Positions 8,118-16,370 of a stretch of DNA of 64,000 bases are shown here, piece after piece. Source of the DNA: Prevotella lacticifex (GTDB lineage: Bacteria > Bacteroidota > Bacteroidia > Bacteroidales > Bacteroidaceae); contig NZ_BPTV01000001.1 of assembly GCF_019973375.1 (NCBI RefSeq), positions 1,426,001 to 1,490,000 on the forward strand. The letters run 5' to 3'. The notes under the pieces were generated by a model. The model was given only the letters and a program-made list of their open reading frames with translations, was not told where the DNA came from and ran no database searches. How positions within the stretch are numbered: position 1 is the stretch's first letter; the number at the start of each line of letters is the position of its first letter. A program made the translations under genes and the position numbers.

Positions 8118-8324
8118 ATGAAGGCATCTGAGTGCAAGTGCTGCAAATGTGGCAAGCAAGCCGTGGCTTTCTGGCCTGTCATAGACCCGGACATTCCAAG
8201 CCACCCATATTGTCGGAAGTGTCTCGACAAGGAAAAGCTGCAAGCCATGATTGCTATATATGGCGACAAAGGCGAAGAACTTTTTAAGCAATTCAATAAC
8301 CAATTAAAAAAGAAAAAAACATGA
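8118..8324 (+). CDS. small zinc-ribbon protein
   Basis: The 68-aa protein has a cysteine set CKCCKCG near residue 6 and CRKC near residue 32, a classic four-Cys zinc site, followed by a helical Lys-rich tail. Its TGA overlaps the ATG of the VR2-bearing gene (ATGA), so the two are probably translated together. I see no known family. The tight coupling makes a functional partnership with the diversified protein possible. Confidence 0.65.
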   Translation: MKASECKCCKCGKQAVAFWPVIDPDIPSHPYCRKCLDKEKLQAMIAIYGDKGEELFKQFNNQLKKKKT

Positions 8325-9166
8325 AAGAAATTAAGCTTAACGTACCCGAAAGTCGGGCAGAAGAGTTCTCCAAGAAATTGGGAGAGCTGATGAAAGAGTA
8401 TGATGTCACGTTGAAGTACGAACCTAAAGAGGGCGATTTTGTCGCTTTCGAGGACGATACGACAAGTGCGCCATTTATCGGTATCTTCGCAGGTTGGTAC
8501 AATAGTGAGAGTGACAAGATTGTTTGTCATGCTCACATTGACGATGACGGAATACTGGAGGAAGAGGAGGAGTGTTGGAACGCTGATACCCTTAGACAAG
8601 CCACAGAGACAGAAAAGCAAAACCTGCTTCGTGAGTTGGCTAAGTCCGGCAGACGCTGGAATGAGAAGGAGAAGGAGTTTGAGCCTTGTGAACCTTATGA
8701 GGTCATTCGCACCTTCGAGGATGCAGTCCAGGCAACAGGTATGACTTTCCCCATCGATGAGAGAACGATGTCGTTGCTCGGGGCTGATGTTGTTGCTTAC
8801 ATGAAGCTTCGTGTTATCGTAGCAGCTATTAACGGTCTGTCAGAAACCACACTTGACCAGTTCCCAAGGTTTACAACTGATGAGTATCGGTATTATCCGT
8901 GGTTCTATTTGTACACCCAGGAAGAAATAGACGCGATGTCAGAAGAAGACAGACAGCGCGTGGTTGGTCGTGCGTACTACAATGCGTATGCGGATGGCGG
9001 TTGCGTTTGTGCGAGCGCGAACTACGCTTCTTCGTACTCGAGTACGAACAACGGTGCGCGTCTCGCCTTCAAAACGCGCAAAAGCGCGGAATACGCAGGA
9101 CGTCAGTTCGCGGAAGAGTGGGCAGACTTCTACTTCAAGCCTCGCTCCGAGGACGCTGCACAGTAA
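8321..9166 (+). CDS. DGR target protein 2 (VR2-bearing, Bacteroidetes-phage family)
   Basis: The 281-aa protein has three parts. Residues 1-125 form a strand-rich N-terminal region with KEGDFVAFEDD and LAKSGRRWN motifs. Residues about 130-195 form a helical region ending in YRYYPWFYLYT. Residues 213-249 are the variable repeat, closed by GARLAF and an AEYAGRQFAEEWADFYF tail. I recall YPWF...RL.FK...AEYAG.QF proteins as common in Bacteroidetes phages and usually annotated hypothetical. The variable stretch matches the TR at 61215 with adenine-only changes, so this gene is a DGR target although it lies about 52 kb from the reverse transcriptase and outside the structural operons. It has no signal peptide or membrane helix. 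The fold is probably C-type-lectin-like, by analogy with other VR proteins. Confidence 0.85.
   Translation: MKEIKLNVPESRAEEFSKKLGELMKEYDVTLKYEPKEGDFVAFEDDTTSAPFIGIFAGWYNSESDKIVCHAHIDDDGILEEEEECWNADTLRQATETEKQNLLRELAKSGRRWNEKEKEFEPCEPYEVIRTFEDAVQATGMTFPIDERTMSLLGADVVAYMKLRVIVAAINGLSETTLDQFPRFTTDEYRYYPWFYLYTQEEIDAMSEEDRQRVVGRAYYNAYADGGCVCASANYASSYSSTNNGARLAFKTRKSAEYAGRQFAEEWADFYFKPRSEDAAQ
8956..9066 (+). repeat. DGR variable repeat VR2 (111 bp)
   Basis: This stretch aligns without gaps to the TR at 61215-61325. Nine positions differ and all nine are adenines in the TR (five A to T, four A to G); all 85 non-adenine positions are identical. The changes fall in the AAY codons and in the TAT codon. 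The reading frame matches VR1 (position 1 of the repeat is the third base of a codon in both). Confidence 0.95.
9075..9088 (+). promoter_or_regulatory. short GC-rich hairpin just after VR2
   Basis: CGCGC, a 4-nt AAAA loop, then GCGCG, 8 nt past the end of VR2. In characterised DGRs a GC-rich stem with a 4-nt loop just after the VR supports target recognition. The position and form fit, but the stem is only 5 bp and lies inside coding sequence. Confidence 0.4.
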
Positions 9167-9185
9167 CACATCGGCTGCACTCAAA

Positions 9186-9217
9186 GAACCCTACTGCCCT
9201 CACGGGTGGTAGGGTTC
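9186..9217 (+). terminator. strong hairpin, probable terminator after the VR2 gene
   Basis: GAACCCTAC pairs with GTAGGGTTC, and the stem continues through two G-T wobbles and CCC/GGG to a TCAC loop, giving about 14 bp. No T-run follows; the next bases are AAAGCAAATAAGATAA, which contains the recurrent 13-bp element at 9221. It closes the operon that began at P1. About 190 nt of AT-rich sequence follow before the next promoter, with nothing else recognised. Confidence 0.6.
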
Positions 9218-9407
9218 AAAGCAAATAAGATAATAACTCACCTAAAGCAACCAAACACCTTGCCCGATAGGTCTTGCGACCCAACAAAAACAAAAATGTT
9301 AATTACCCAAGTTTGTAATTATCATTCTGCAAAAATACGTTTTTGTCGCGAAATAAACTGCGAATTTGCAAAAAAGTTATCAAAATACTAAGCAAAACTT
9401 ATCAAAA

Positions 9408-9439
9408 CTTGTAGAAATCACGATAATTGACTACCTTTG
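9408..9439 (+). promoter_or_regulatory. promoter for the ParB-fold operon
   Basis: CTTG (9408-9411), a 20-nt spacer and TACCTTTG (9432-9439) fit the Bacteroidetes -33/-7 pattern. Unlike P1 it lacks the GCATATTTGATAA copies; only one GCAAATAAGATAA lies far upstream at 9221. The first gene starts at 9491. Confidence 0.7.
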
Positions 9440-9490
9440 TGCGTAAATATTAAGGAATATCCCATAACAAAAATAAAAATAATAGACAAA

Positions 9491-10159
9491 ATGAGCGAAA
9501 AGTTAGACATTCGTACACTCTCTATCAACCCTGAGAATCCTCGCACAGCGAGTGAGTTCATGGAAGGAAAATTGATAGAGAGTATCTTGGTTTTTCCCAA
9601 GATGCTTGAGGTGCGTCCGATTGTCGTCAACAAGGAGAACACGGTTCTTGGTGGAAACATGCGCCTTGCCATGCTGCAAAAGATCATGGACATGGATGAT
9701 GACGAAATCGAGGACTATATGTTCAACCAAAAGAAGTATCGACTCATGCCAAACGAAGAAAAGGAGCGACTGCGTGACTACTGGAGCAAATTCAAGGAGG
9801 AACCAGTCGTTCCTATTCGTAGGGCAGAGGACTTCACGGACGACGAGGAGCATGAATTTTTAATCAAGGACAATCTCCACTATGGCGAAGATGATGTAGA
9901 TGTTCTGAAGCATAACTTTGACCGTGAGTCCATAAGCGACTTTACCGGCTCGGTAGCGTGGAACCTCTACGACTATGACGATAAGATGAATGACAAGGAA
10001 CTCGATCTTACGAAGAAGTTCCCTGAGCATTTCAAGTGTGGCTATGTGGAGTGCCAGATGACCAACGCAGAGTTCGAGGCTCTTTGCAAGGTGTTTGCAG
10101 AATACCTCGAAGCTCATGATGGCAATGGTGATGGTTTCCTCTCATATTTACTTTCTTAA
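9491..10159 (+). CDS. ParB/sulfiredoxin-fold protein 1
   Basis: I place the start at ATG 9491, because the frame's earlier codons overlap the promoter -7 box; this gives 222 aa. The N-terminal 75 residues follow the ParB N-terminal pattern: LSINPENPR, a predicted helix, RPIVVNKENTVLGGNMRLAML, with G-N-M-R at the usual G-x-R-R position. The rest is acidic and helical. Such stand-alone ParB-fold proteins are common in phages near terminase genes and may bind nucleotide or act as nucleases or modification cofactors. This is the first of four consecutive ParB-fold genes. Confidence 0.75.
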   Translation: MSEKLDIRTLSINPENPRTASEFMEGKLIESILVFPKMLEVRPIVVNKENTVLGGNMRLAMLQKIMDMDDDEIEDYMFNQKKYRLMPNEEKERLRDYWSKFKEEPVVPIRRAEDFTDDEEHEFLIKDNLHYGEDDVDVLKHNFDRESISDFTGSVAWNLYDYDDKMNDKELDLTKKFPEHFKCGYVECQMTNAEFEALCKVFAEYLEAHDGNGDGFLSYLLS

Positions 10160-10171
10160 TATCACCAGGCT

Positions 10172-10894
10172 ATGAAAATAAAAGTTGAAGAACTGGTAAT
10201 CAATCCGATTAACCCAAGAAAGATACGCATCGAGCAGAAACGCAGGCTCCAGCAGAGCGTGATGCTTTTCCCAAAGATGCTGACAATACGTGACATCATC
10301 GTCAATAAGGACAACGTGGTGCTTGCAGGCAACCAGCGCACGGCAATTCTCAAGGAGATTGTAAATACGACTCCCCTTGATTGGATGGTTGTGCTGCAGG
10401 AGAACGAGAAGTGGACCAATATGACAGAAACGGAGCGTGAGAATGTTCTGGAGTATTGGAAGAACTGGACAGAGAACCCGGAAGTTGAAGTGTCGGTTGC
10501 CGAAATGACTGAGGACGAAGAGAAAGAGCTCATCATTAAGGACAACCAGGAGTACGGTGACTTTGACTACGATGTCCTGCTTCATATCTACGATGATGTG
10601 AACCTCATTAACTTCGGAATGGATGAGGGGCTGTTCTATAACCCTGACGATGATGATACGGTAACGACCAAAATCAAAGGATCGACTCCAAAGAAGATTG
10701 ACATGCTCACATTCGGCAAGAACGGATGCGCGGTAACCAAGGAGGAGTATGACATTCTCGTCAAGGCTTACAATGACTACATCGATATGATGGGTGTCAA
10801 CTACGGCTTCGTGAAGTCCCTGCTGGAGAAGAAGGGGGTTCATGTAATGAATGTGACCATAGCACAAGACCCGAGTGAAGAGTTACCAATATAA
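10172..10894 (+). CDS. ParB/sulfiredoxin-fold protein 2
   Basis: The 240-aa protein is a diverged paralogue of the gene before it: LVINPINPRKIR, MLFPKMLTIRDIIVNKDNVVLAGNQRTAIL, then the same DWM/ENEKW...LEYWKNW and ELIIKDNQEYGDFDYDVL blocks in the same order. The G-N-Q-R motif replaces G-N-M-R. The common block order shows tandem duplication followed by divergence. No methyltransferase domain is attached. Function is unknown beyond the fold. Confidence 0.75.
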   Translation: MKIKVEELVINPINPRKIRIEQKRRLQQSVMLFPKMLTIRDIIVNKDNVVLAGNQRTAILKEIVNTTPLDWMVVLQENEKWTNMTETERENVLEYWKNWTENPEVEVSVAEMTEDEEKELIIKDNQEYGDFDYDVLLHIYDDVNLINFGMDEGLFYNPDDDDTVTTKIKGSTPKKIDMLTFGKNGCAVTKEEYDILVKAYNDYIDMMGVNYGFVKSLLEKKGVHVMNVTIAQDPSEELPI

Positions 10895-10905
10895 ACAAAA
10901 GAGAT

Positions 10906-12276
10906 ATGGAAATTGTAAAATTCAAAGACATTAAGCCTGCGGCTTACAACCCCCGTCGTATTTCCGAGACAGCGTACAAGGAACTCCAGGGCAGTCTCAA
11001 GACACTTGGATTCATCTTGCCCATAATCGTCAACAAGGACAATATGACTATCGTTGCCGGCCACCAGAGAACGAAGGCTGCAACTGCAGTCGGTTTGGAA
11101 GAGGCTCCTGCCTATTTCGTTTCCGGAATAGACATCGAGTCGGAAATCATGTTCAACCAGATCCATAACGGTGTGGAAATGGAACCTGCGGAACACAGTA
11201 TCTGTTTGAAGCCGAGAGAAACTGGAAAGTTCTATGATGACATTCCTGTTGAAGACTTCGATATTCGTGACTCTGTTGCATCTGTAGTAAAGGATATGTG
11301 TCAGCTCATGGTCCGCTATGGTGACGCTCTCTGTGCAATCTGTATCGGCAATGAGGTCGTTTTCGGCAACAACTATCTACAGGCTGCGAAAGCGACTGGT
11401 CACAACATTCATGCGTACTTCCTCGATGAGAGTTACCGCCAGATGTTCGACTACTATTTCAAGCAGGACTATGGTGTGTTCAACTATGAGCATATCGAGC
11501 GCGAGGACTTCGTGCAGGGTCTTGCCCAGCCGCCACGTCACGGAGGAATAGACTGGTCTGTGCTCTATCGGGAAATCGTACCTTATCTGACAAGCGACGA
11601 GGTTGACCGAAAGAAGGTTCATATCCTCGACTTCGGTTGTGGTAAGGCTATGTTCATTACCAAGCTCCGTAAGGTTCTCAACTTCAAGAATGCCATTGGT
11701 CTGGAGTTCTTCAATCACAACACCAAAGGTATCTCCATTGAGAAGGGGCATGAAATGATCAACAACTTCATCGCCACCGTGAAGGCTAACGGAAAGTTTG
11801 ACGTGACCATCTGTGATGCCGTTGTCAACTCCGTGAACACGCAGGAAGCGGAAGATGCAGTATTCGCTTGCCTCAATCTGTTTACCAAGATGGGCGGTCG
11901 TATCTACGCATCTGGTCGTTCAATGGAGTTTGCCAAGAGAGAGCTTAACTTGAAGCGCAATTCCTCTGACTATATCACGGTGAAATTCTTCGACGAGAAC
12001 GGCTTGACTGCCATCATGCGCGAGGGACAGTGGTTCTTCCAGAAATTCCTTACGCAGGAGAATGTGGACAAGATTCTTGAGAAGTACGGTTTCAAGACCT
12101 TCATGCGGTACCACAAGAGCGGTTACTGGGGCTTCGGTGCCTTCAAGACAAAAGAACTCTCCGATGAAGAGTATGCTGCTGCTGTGGACTACGAGTTCAA
12201 TCTCAAGTTGCCTAACAACCAGTCTTATAACAGACATGAGGAGGTAAAAGAACTCTTCGGACTAACAGGAAAGTAA
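10906..12276 (+). CDS. ParB-methyltransferase-like fusion protein A
   Basis: Of 456 residues, about 1-95 are a ParB N-terminal domain (VKFKDIKPAAYNPRRI, PIIVNKDNMTIVAGHQRTKAA). The middle (about 120-220) is a conserved segment (MCQLMVRYGDALCAICIGNEVVFGNNY; DYGVFNYEHI). From about 240 there is a Rossmann methyltransferase-like domain with motif I HILDFGCGKAMF and later ICDAVVNSVNTQEAED. There is no DPPY-type motif, so an amino-methyltransferase on DNA is not supported directly. ParB-like domains fused to methyltransferases occur in mobile elements. The next gene is a close paralogue. Confidence 0.75.
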   Translation: MEIVKFKDIKPAAYNPRRISETAYKELQGSLKTLGFILPIIVNKDNMTIVAGHQRTKAATAVGLEEAPAYFVSGIDIESEIMFNQIHNGVEMEPAEHSICLKPRETGKFYDDIPVEDFDIRDSVASVVKDMCQLMVRYGDALCAICIGNEVVFGNNYLQAAKATGHNIHAYFLDESYRQMFDYYFKQDYGVFNYEHIEREDFVQGLAQPPRHGGIDWSVLYREIVPYLTSDEVDRKKVHILDFGCGKAMFITKLRKVLNFKNAIGLEFFNHNTKGISIEKGHEMINNFIATVKANGKFDVTICDAVVNSVNTQEAEDAVFACLNLFTKMGGRIYASGRSMEFAKRELNLKRNSSDYITVKFFDENGLTAIMREGQWFFQKFLTQENVDKILEKYGFKTFMRYHKSGYWGFGAFKTKELSDEEYAAAVDYEFNLKLPNNQSYNRHEEVKELFGLTGK

Positions 12277-12280
12277 GAAT

Positions 12281-13636
12281 ATGGAGTACGTCAAGTTCAA
12301 GGACATCAAGCCTGCCGACTATAACCCAAGGCGCATCAGCGAGTCTGCCTTTCACGAGCTGAAGGGCAGTCTCAAAGCGCTGGGGTTTGTTTTGCCTATT
12401 ATTGTCAATAGGGATAATATGACAATAGTGGCAGGGCACCAGCGAACGAAAGCTGCTATGTCAATCGGACTTGAGAAGGCTCCATGCTACTTCGTGTCGG
12501 GTATCGATATAGAATCAGAGATACGTTTCAATCAAGTGCATAACGGCATAGAGTTTGAGCCTACGGTTCACAGTATGTGCCTCAATGTGCGTGAGCCGGG
12601 ATTCTATGACGATGTGCCGGCTGATGACTTCGACATCAAAGACTCAAAGGCTACGGTAGTGAAAGACATGTGCCAGTTGATGGTGCAGTACGGAAATGCG
12701 CTGTGTGCCGTCGTTATCGGTAACGAGTGCGTGTTTGGTAATAACTACCTGAAGGCGGCAAAGCTCACTGGCATGAGCATTCACTGTTGCTTCCTGGAGG
12801 AGAGCAAGCGTCCAATCTTCGACTATTACTTCACACAGGACTACGGTGTGTTCAACTACGATCACATTGAGCGTGGCGACTTCGTTCAAGGACTGGCTCA
12901 ACCGCCAAGGCTGAAGGTGCTTCCGTGGTCTTGCCTGTATGAAATAGTGGTGCCGCACCTCATGGAGGAGGACAAGAAGGTTGTGAAGGTATTCGACTTC
13001 GGTTGCGGAAAGGGGCAGTATATCACCAAGCTGCGCAAGCAACTGGGTTTCCGCAATGCTCTCGGTCTTGAGTTCTTCAACCATAACACGGTGGGAATAT
13101 CGGTAGAGAGAGGACACGAAATGATAAACGACTTCATTTCCTTCGTAAAGGCAAACGGGAAATTTGACTACGTTATATGCGATGCAGTCATTAACTCCGT
13201 GAATACCCAGGAGGCAGAGGATGCCGTTCTAATGTGCCTCAATCTCTTCACGAAGATGGGTGGAAAGATATTCATCAGCGGTCGCAATCTCGACTACATG
13301 AAGCAGCAGACGGAAGCCAACAGGAACACGACTCCGATGATGAGCATCAACTTCTTTGACGAGAATGGTCTGACTGCAATCATGAAGCAGGGGCAGTGGT
13401 TTTTCCAGAAGTTCCTGACTGACTCAGATGTGGACCGTATCATTGAGCGAATGGGCTTTGATGTTTTCGTCCGCAAGAAGAGCAGTGGCTACTTCTTCAT
13501 CGGTGCTTACAAGACAAGAGAGTTCTCGAACGCAGAGTATGCCAAAGCGGTGGATTATGAGTTCAACCTCAAGCTTCCGCATAATCAAACCTACAACAGA
13601 CAGGACGAAGTTAAGGAACTGTATAACCTTGTGTAA
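12281..13636 (+). CDS. ParB-methyltransferase-like fusion protein B
   Basis: The 451-aa product is collinear with the preceding 456-aa protein over its whole length, with long identical runs in the ParB part (VAGHQRTKAA, FVSGIDIESEI) and in the C-terminal part (LGLEFFNHNT, WFFQKFLT, AVDYEFNLKLP). Motif I here is VFDFGCGKGQYI. Start codons are 4 nt after the previous stop. Keeping two near-full-length copies in a phage suggests non-identical roles, perhaps different substrates or a heterodimer; this is inference. Confidence 0.75.
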   Translation: MEYVKFKDIKPADYNPRRISESAFHELKGSLKALGFVLPIIVNRDNMTIVAGHQRTKAAMSIGLEKAPCYFVSGIDIESEIRFNQVHNGIEFEPTVHSMCLNVREPGFYDDVPADDFDIKDSKATVVKDMCQLMVQYGNALCAVVIGNECVFGNNYLKAAKLTGMSIHCCFLEESKRPIFDYYFTQDYGVFNYDHIERGDFVQGLAQPPRLKVLPWSCLYEIVVPHLMEEDKKVVKVFDFGCGKGQYITKLRKQLGFRNALGLEFFNHNTVGISVERGHEMINDFISFVKANGKFDYVICDAVINSVNTQEAEDAVLMCLNLFTKMGGKIFISGRNLDYMKQQTEANRNTTPMMSINFFDENGLTAIMKQGQWFFQKFLTDSDVDRIIERMGFDVFVRKKSSGYFFIGAYKTREFSNAEYAKAVDYEFNLKLPHNQTYNRQDEVKELYNLV

Positions 13637-13651
13637 CTCCTTGATATGCTT

Positions 13652-13728
13652 GCAAATAAGATAAAAAATAATTGCCCAAAATGTTGCATATTTGATAAAA
13701 AAGTCGTATCTTTGCATAAAAAGGATAA
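13652..13728 (+). promoter_or_regulatory. variant promoter cassette P2
   Basis: GCAAATAAGATAA starts at 13652 and GCATATTTGATAA at 13686 (34-bp step), with a degenerate third copy at 13714. The -7 box TATCTTTG is at 13707-13714 and the -33 position reads GTTG (13683-13686). It differs from the other cassettes in order and leader. It drives the terminase block, with the first ATG at 13761. Confidence 0.7.
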
Positions 13729-13760
13729 ATTTTTAATCATGTAAAAAGCTGCAAAACAAA

Positions 13761-14213
13761 ATGGTAGAAATTAAGTATGCGAGATTAAAGGGAGTGTACA
13801 AAATCCTCTGGCTCCGATATGTGTATGGTGTTGACCTCAATCAGCACTGCATGAAATCCCTTCTCGGGCACAACGACAAAAGGGTCAGAGGATATATGAG
13901 GGAATTGCGTAATCTGACGCTGGAAGAGTCGAAATGGTATTATCTCTGTGGAGTTGACGAATACTGGAGGTGGGAAAAGAATCTTCATCTTGCGTTTGTT
14001 CGCAGTGTCGGCTCGGAAATCATCATCGATAACGAGTTCATCCAGTGCCACATCGTCAATGCCAGGCAAATCCAGATAGACAACACGTCCATTGACTGGG
14101 GACTGCCGCAAGCAAGGAATAAATTATATAACACATGCCGAAACTGGTGGTTTGCGAATTACATCGCGAAACAAGGGGCGCAGCAAGCCTACCGCCAGTT
14201 GACGTTTTTCTAA
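13761..14213 (+). CDS. hypothetical protein before the terminase
   Basis: The 150-aa protein is basic and rich in aromatic residues (WYYLCGVDEYWRWEKN), with a helical N-terminus and a C-terminal ARNKLYNTCRNWWFANYIAKQGAQQAY segment. I do not recognise it. Its place as first gene of the packaging operon suggests a packaging or DNA-associated role, which is inference only. Confidence 0.7.
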   Translation: MVEIKYARLKGVYKILWLRYVYGVDLNQHCMKSLLGHNDKRVRGYMRELRNLTLEESKWYYLCGVDEYWRWEKNLHLAFVRSVGSEIIIDNEFIQCHIVNARQIQIDNTSIDWGLPQARNKLYNTCRNWWFANYIAKQGAQQAYRQLTFF

Positions 14214-14223
14214 CAAAAAAAGA

Positions 14224-14631
14224 ATGAGACCAACATTAGACGAATTTGTACAACTTCTTAGAAAATCCGGCGGGAACCTCACGAATGCTGCAAAGCTGAT
14301 TGGGGTTACCCGTCAAACCATATGGGGCTGGACGAAGCAAGACGAGGCATTTGCGCAAGCCTTGCAGGACGAGAGGAAGCGTGTTTTTGACAAGTGTCTC
14401 GATGTCGCCTATGCGGTCGCTATGGGAGTGCCAAAGATAGACAAGGCGACACAACAGATGGTCGGCTGGGAAGAAAAACCGGACTCGAACATGCTCAGAT
14501 ACCTCCTTTCAACACTCGGTCGAGACGAGGGCTTTGGCGAGAAGCATGACATCAATATCGAGAACCCTCTGCCAACGCAGATCAATGTGATATGCACACC
14601 GAAAAAGAAACCGAACGATAACGAGGAATGA
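14224..14631 (+). CDS. terS: terminase small subunit
   Basis: The 135-aa protein has an N-terminal HTH (about residues 14-45: GGNLTNAAKLIGVTRQTIWGW), then a helical oligomerisation part and DSNMLRYLLSTLGRDEGFGEK, the usual end of this family before a short tail. It recognises phage DNA for packaging together with the large subunit. The helicase gene overlaps its stop by 4 bp and the large subunit is 1.7 kb downstream. Confidence 0.8.
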   Translation: MRPTLDEFVQLLRKSGGNLTNAAKLIGVTRQTIWGWTKQDEAFAQALQDERKRVFDKCLDVAYAVAMGVPKIDKATQQMVGWEEKPDSNMLRYLLSTLGRDEGFGEKHDINIENPLPTQINVICTPKKKPNDNEE

Positions 14632-16289
14632 CGAATAATATCTACATCAGTAAAACATCAAAGCACTACAAGATAATGTCCGACAACAGTCCTGCAGTGC
14701 TTCGCTTCATCCGCAAGATACCGTCTGCCGCATATAACGCGACAGACCGTTGCTGGGACGTAGCCCTTACTGATGCTATGTATGTTCGTCACCTTGGCAT
14801 ATATCTGAAAGAGCGTGGTGTGGTCCGTGACGTGATATACCAGGACTCTCTCGAAGACGTGAATGTGTGGGCTGACAACATGCCGGACCTCACCGCTGAC
14901 TACAAACTGAAACTGGAACCGTACGAATACCAGAAGAAAGGCATTCAGTACATGATAGAACACAAGCGCACGTTCAATGGTGACGATATGGGTCTCGGAA
15001 AGACTCTTCAAAGTATCGCAGCCATCAGTATCGCCCGTGCTTACCCCTGTCTTGTTGTCTGCCCAGCAGCCATGAAAATGACGTGGAAGAGAGAGTTTAT
15101 GAAGTTCATCGGAAAGAACGCGGTCATTCTCGACAACTCCAACAAGGACAGTTGGCAGCAGATGTTCGTCACAGGAACGTGCAACGTGTTCATCACTAAT
15201 TACGAGAGCGTGAAGAAGTTCTTTATCCGTAAAGTCAAAGGAAACAGGGTGTCCGTAAAGAACCTTGTCGTTGACAGAAGGGCAGCAATGTTCAAAGCCG
15301 TGGTCATAGACGAAAGCCACAGGGTAAAGAACTCCTCTTGCCATTATGCCAAATACCTCGAAGCAATATGCAAAGGGAAAGAGTACGTCTTTATGCTCAC
15401 TGGAACACCTGTCGTGACCAGAGTGAAAGACCTCGTCCAGCAGCTCAAGATAATGGGACGGATAGATGATTTCGGAGGAGCCGGAAGGTTTGCCAACCGC
15501 TTCTGCACTTCATCCGTAACCAACGAGGAATTGGGTATGCTCAACTCTCTCCTCTGGCGCACATGCTATTTCCGCAGGGAAAAGACACTCGTACTGAAGG
15601 AACTGCCAGAAAAGGTACGTCAATACTACTCTTGCGAACTCACGAACCGAAAAGAATATGACGCTGCAGAGCGCAACCTCGCCAAATACTTGAAGAAGTA
15701 CAAGGAGACAACGGAGGAGAAGCTCAAAAATGCGATGATGAATGAAGCCATCGTCAAAATCGGAGTGCTCAGACAAATAGCAGCAGAAGGGAAAATATCA
15801 GAAGCCAAGAACATTATCAACGACTACATGTCCGCAGAGAAGAAGGTAATCGTGTTCACTGCGCACAAGAACATTGCAGCGAAGCTCAAAGAAGCCTTCC
15901 CCGACTCCGTCACCGTCACAGGCTCAGACTCTCCAGAGGCAAAGCAGAAGAGTGTTGACCGCTTCCAGAACGATCCGACTTGCAAGGTTATCATCGTCAA
16001 TATACAAAGTGGCGGTGTAGGTATAACGCTGACTGCAGCGTCCGATGTCCTCTTTGTGGAAATGCCATGGACTGCCGCAGATTGCGACCAGTGCGAGTGC
16101 AGGGCACACCGAAATGGACAAAAGAACGCTGTCACCTGTGTTTATCTCCTGGGGCGCGACACATTTGATGAAAGAATGTATGACCTAATCCAGAAGGAGC
16201 GTTCGCAGTCCTCCATCATAACGGGGGCGGTGAACGATACGAGAGAGCAGATGGTAAACAAGATGGCAGAGCTGCTCAATGCGCCCTAA
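14628..16289 (+). CDS. SNF2-family DEAD/DEAH-box helicase
   Basis: Among the 553 residues are the SNF2 motifs: Q-like YEYQKKGI at about 99, Walker A DDMGLGKT at 119-126, Walker B/DEAH-type IDESH near 227, the TGTP motif III, and C-terminal motifs V (IQSGGVGITLTAA) and VI (QCECRAHRNGQK). The size and layout fit the short phage SNF2 helicases often found between the two terminase genes in Bacteroidetes phages. Expected role: ATP-driven DNA translocation or annealing during replication or packaging. Confidence 0.9.
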   Translation: MTNNIYISKTSKHYKIMSDNSPAVLRFIRKIPSAAYNATDRCWDVALTDAMYVRHLGIYLKERGVVRDVIYQDSLEDVNVWADNMPDLTADYKLKLEPYEYQKKGIQYMIEHKRTFNGDDMGLGKTLQSIAAISIARAYPCLVVCPAAMKMTWKREFMKFIGKNAVILDNSNKDSWQQMFVTGTCNVFITNYESVKKFFIRKVKGNRVSVKNLVVDRRAAMFKAVVIDESHRVKNSSCHYAKYLEAICKGKEYVFMLTGTPVVTRVKDLVQQLKIMGRIDDFGGAGRFANRFCTSSVTNEELGMLNSLLWRTCYFRREKTLVLKELPEKVRQYYSCELTNRKEYDAAERNLAKYLKKYKETTEEKLKNAMMNEAIVKIGVLRQIAAEGKISEAKNIINDYMSAEKKVIVFTAHKNIAAKLKEAFPDSVTVTGSDSPEAKQKSVDRFQNDPTCKVIIVNIQSGGVGITLTAASDVLFVEMPWTAADCDQCECRAHRNGQKNAVTCVYLLGRDTFDERMYDLIQKERSQSSIITGAVNDTREQMVNKMAELLNAP

Positions 16290-16370
16290 ATGTCTAATAC
16301 ACAAGGTGTTCGGTATGAGAAAGGAAGCAGACAATAATTTAACGAATTTAACAGTCCCAACGAAAGGAAT

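Noticed and set aside
8964..9212. Arg/Met-rich frame MVVRTTMRMRMAVAF and its look-alikes at 60840-61085 and 61115-61336
   Set aside because: These are out-of-frame readings of VR2, VR1 and the TR. Their similarity to each other comes from the DNA repeat, not from a shared protein.
8899..9228. Second overlapping + frame across VR2
   Set aside because: Overlaps the well-supported 281-aa gene along most of its length and has Arg/Cys-rich low-quality composition.
16290..16337. 15-codon ORF between helicase and large terminase
   Set aside because: No ribosome-binding site, and composition gives no support.
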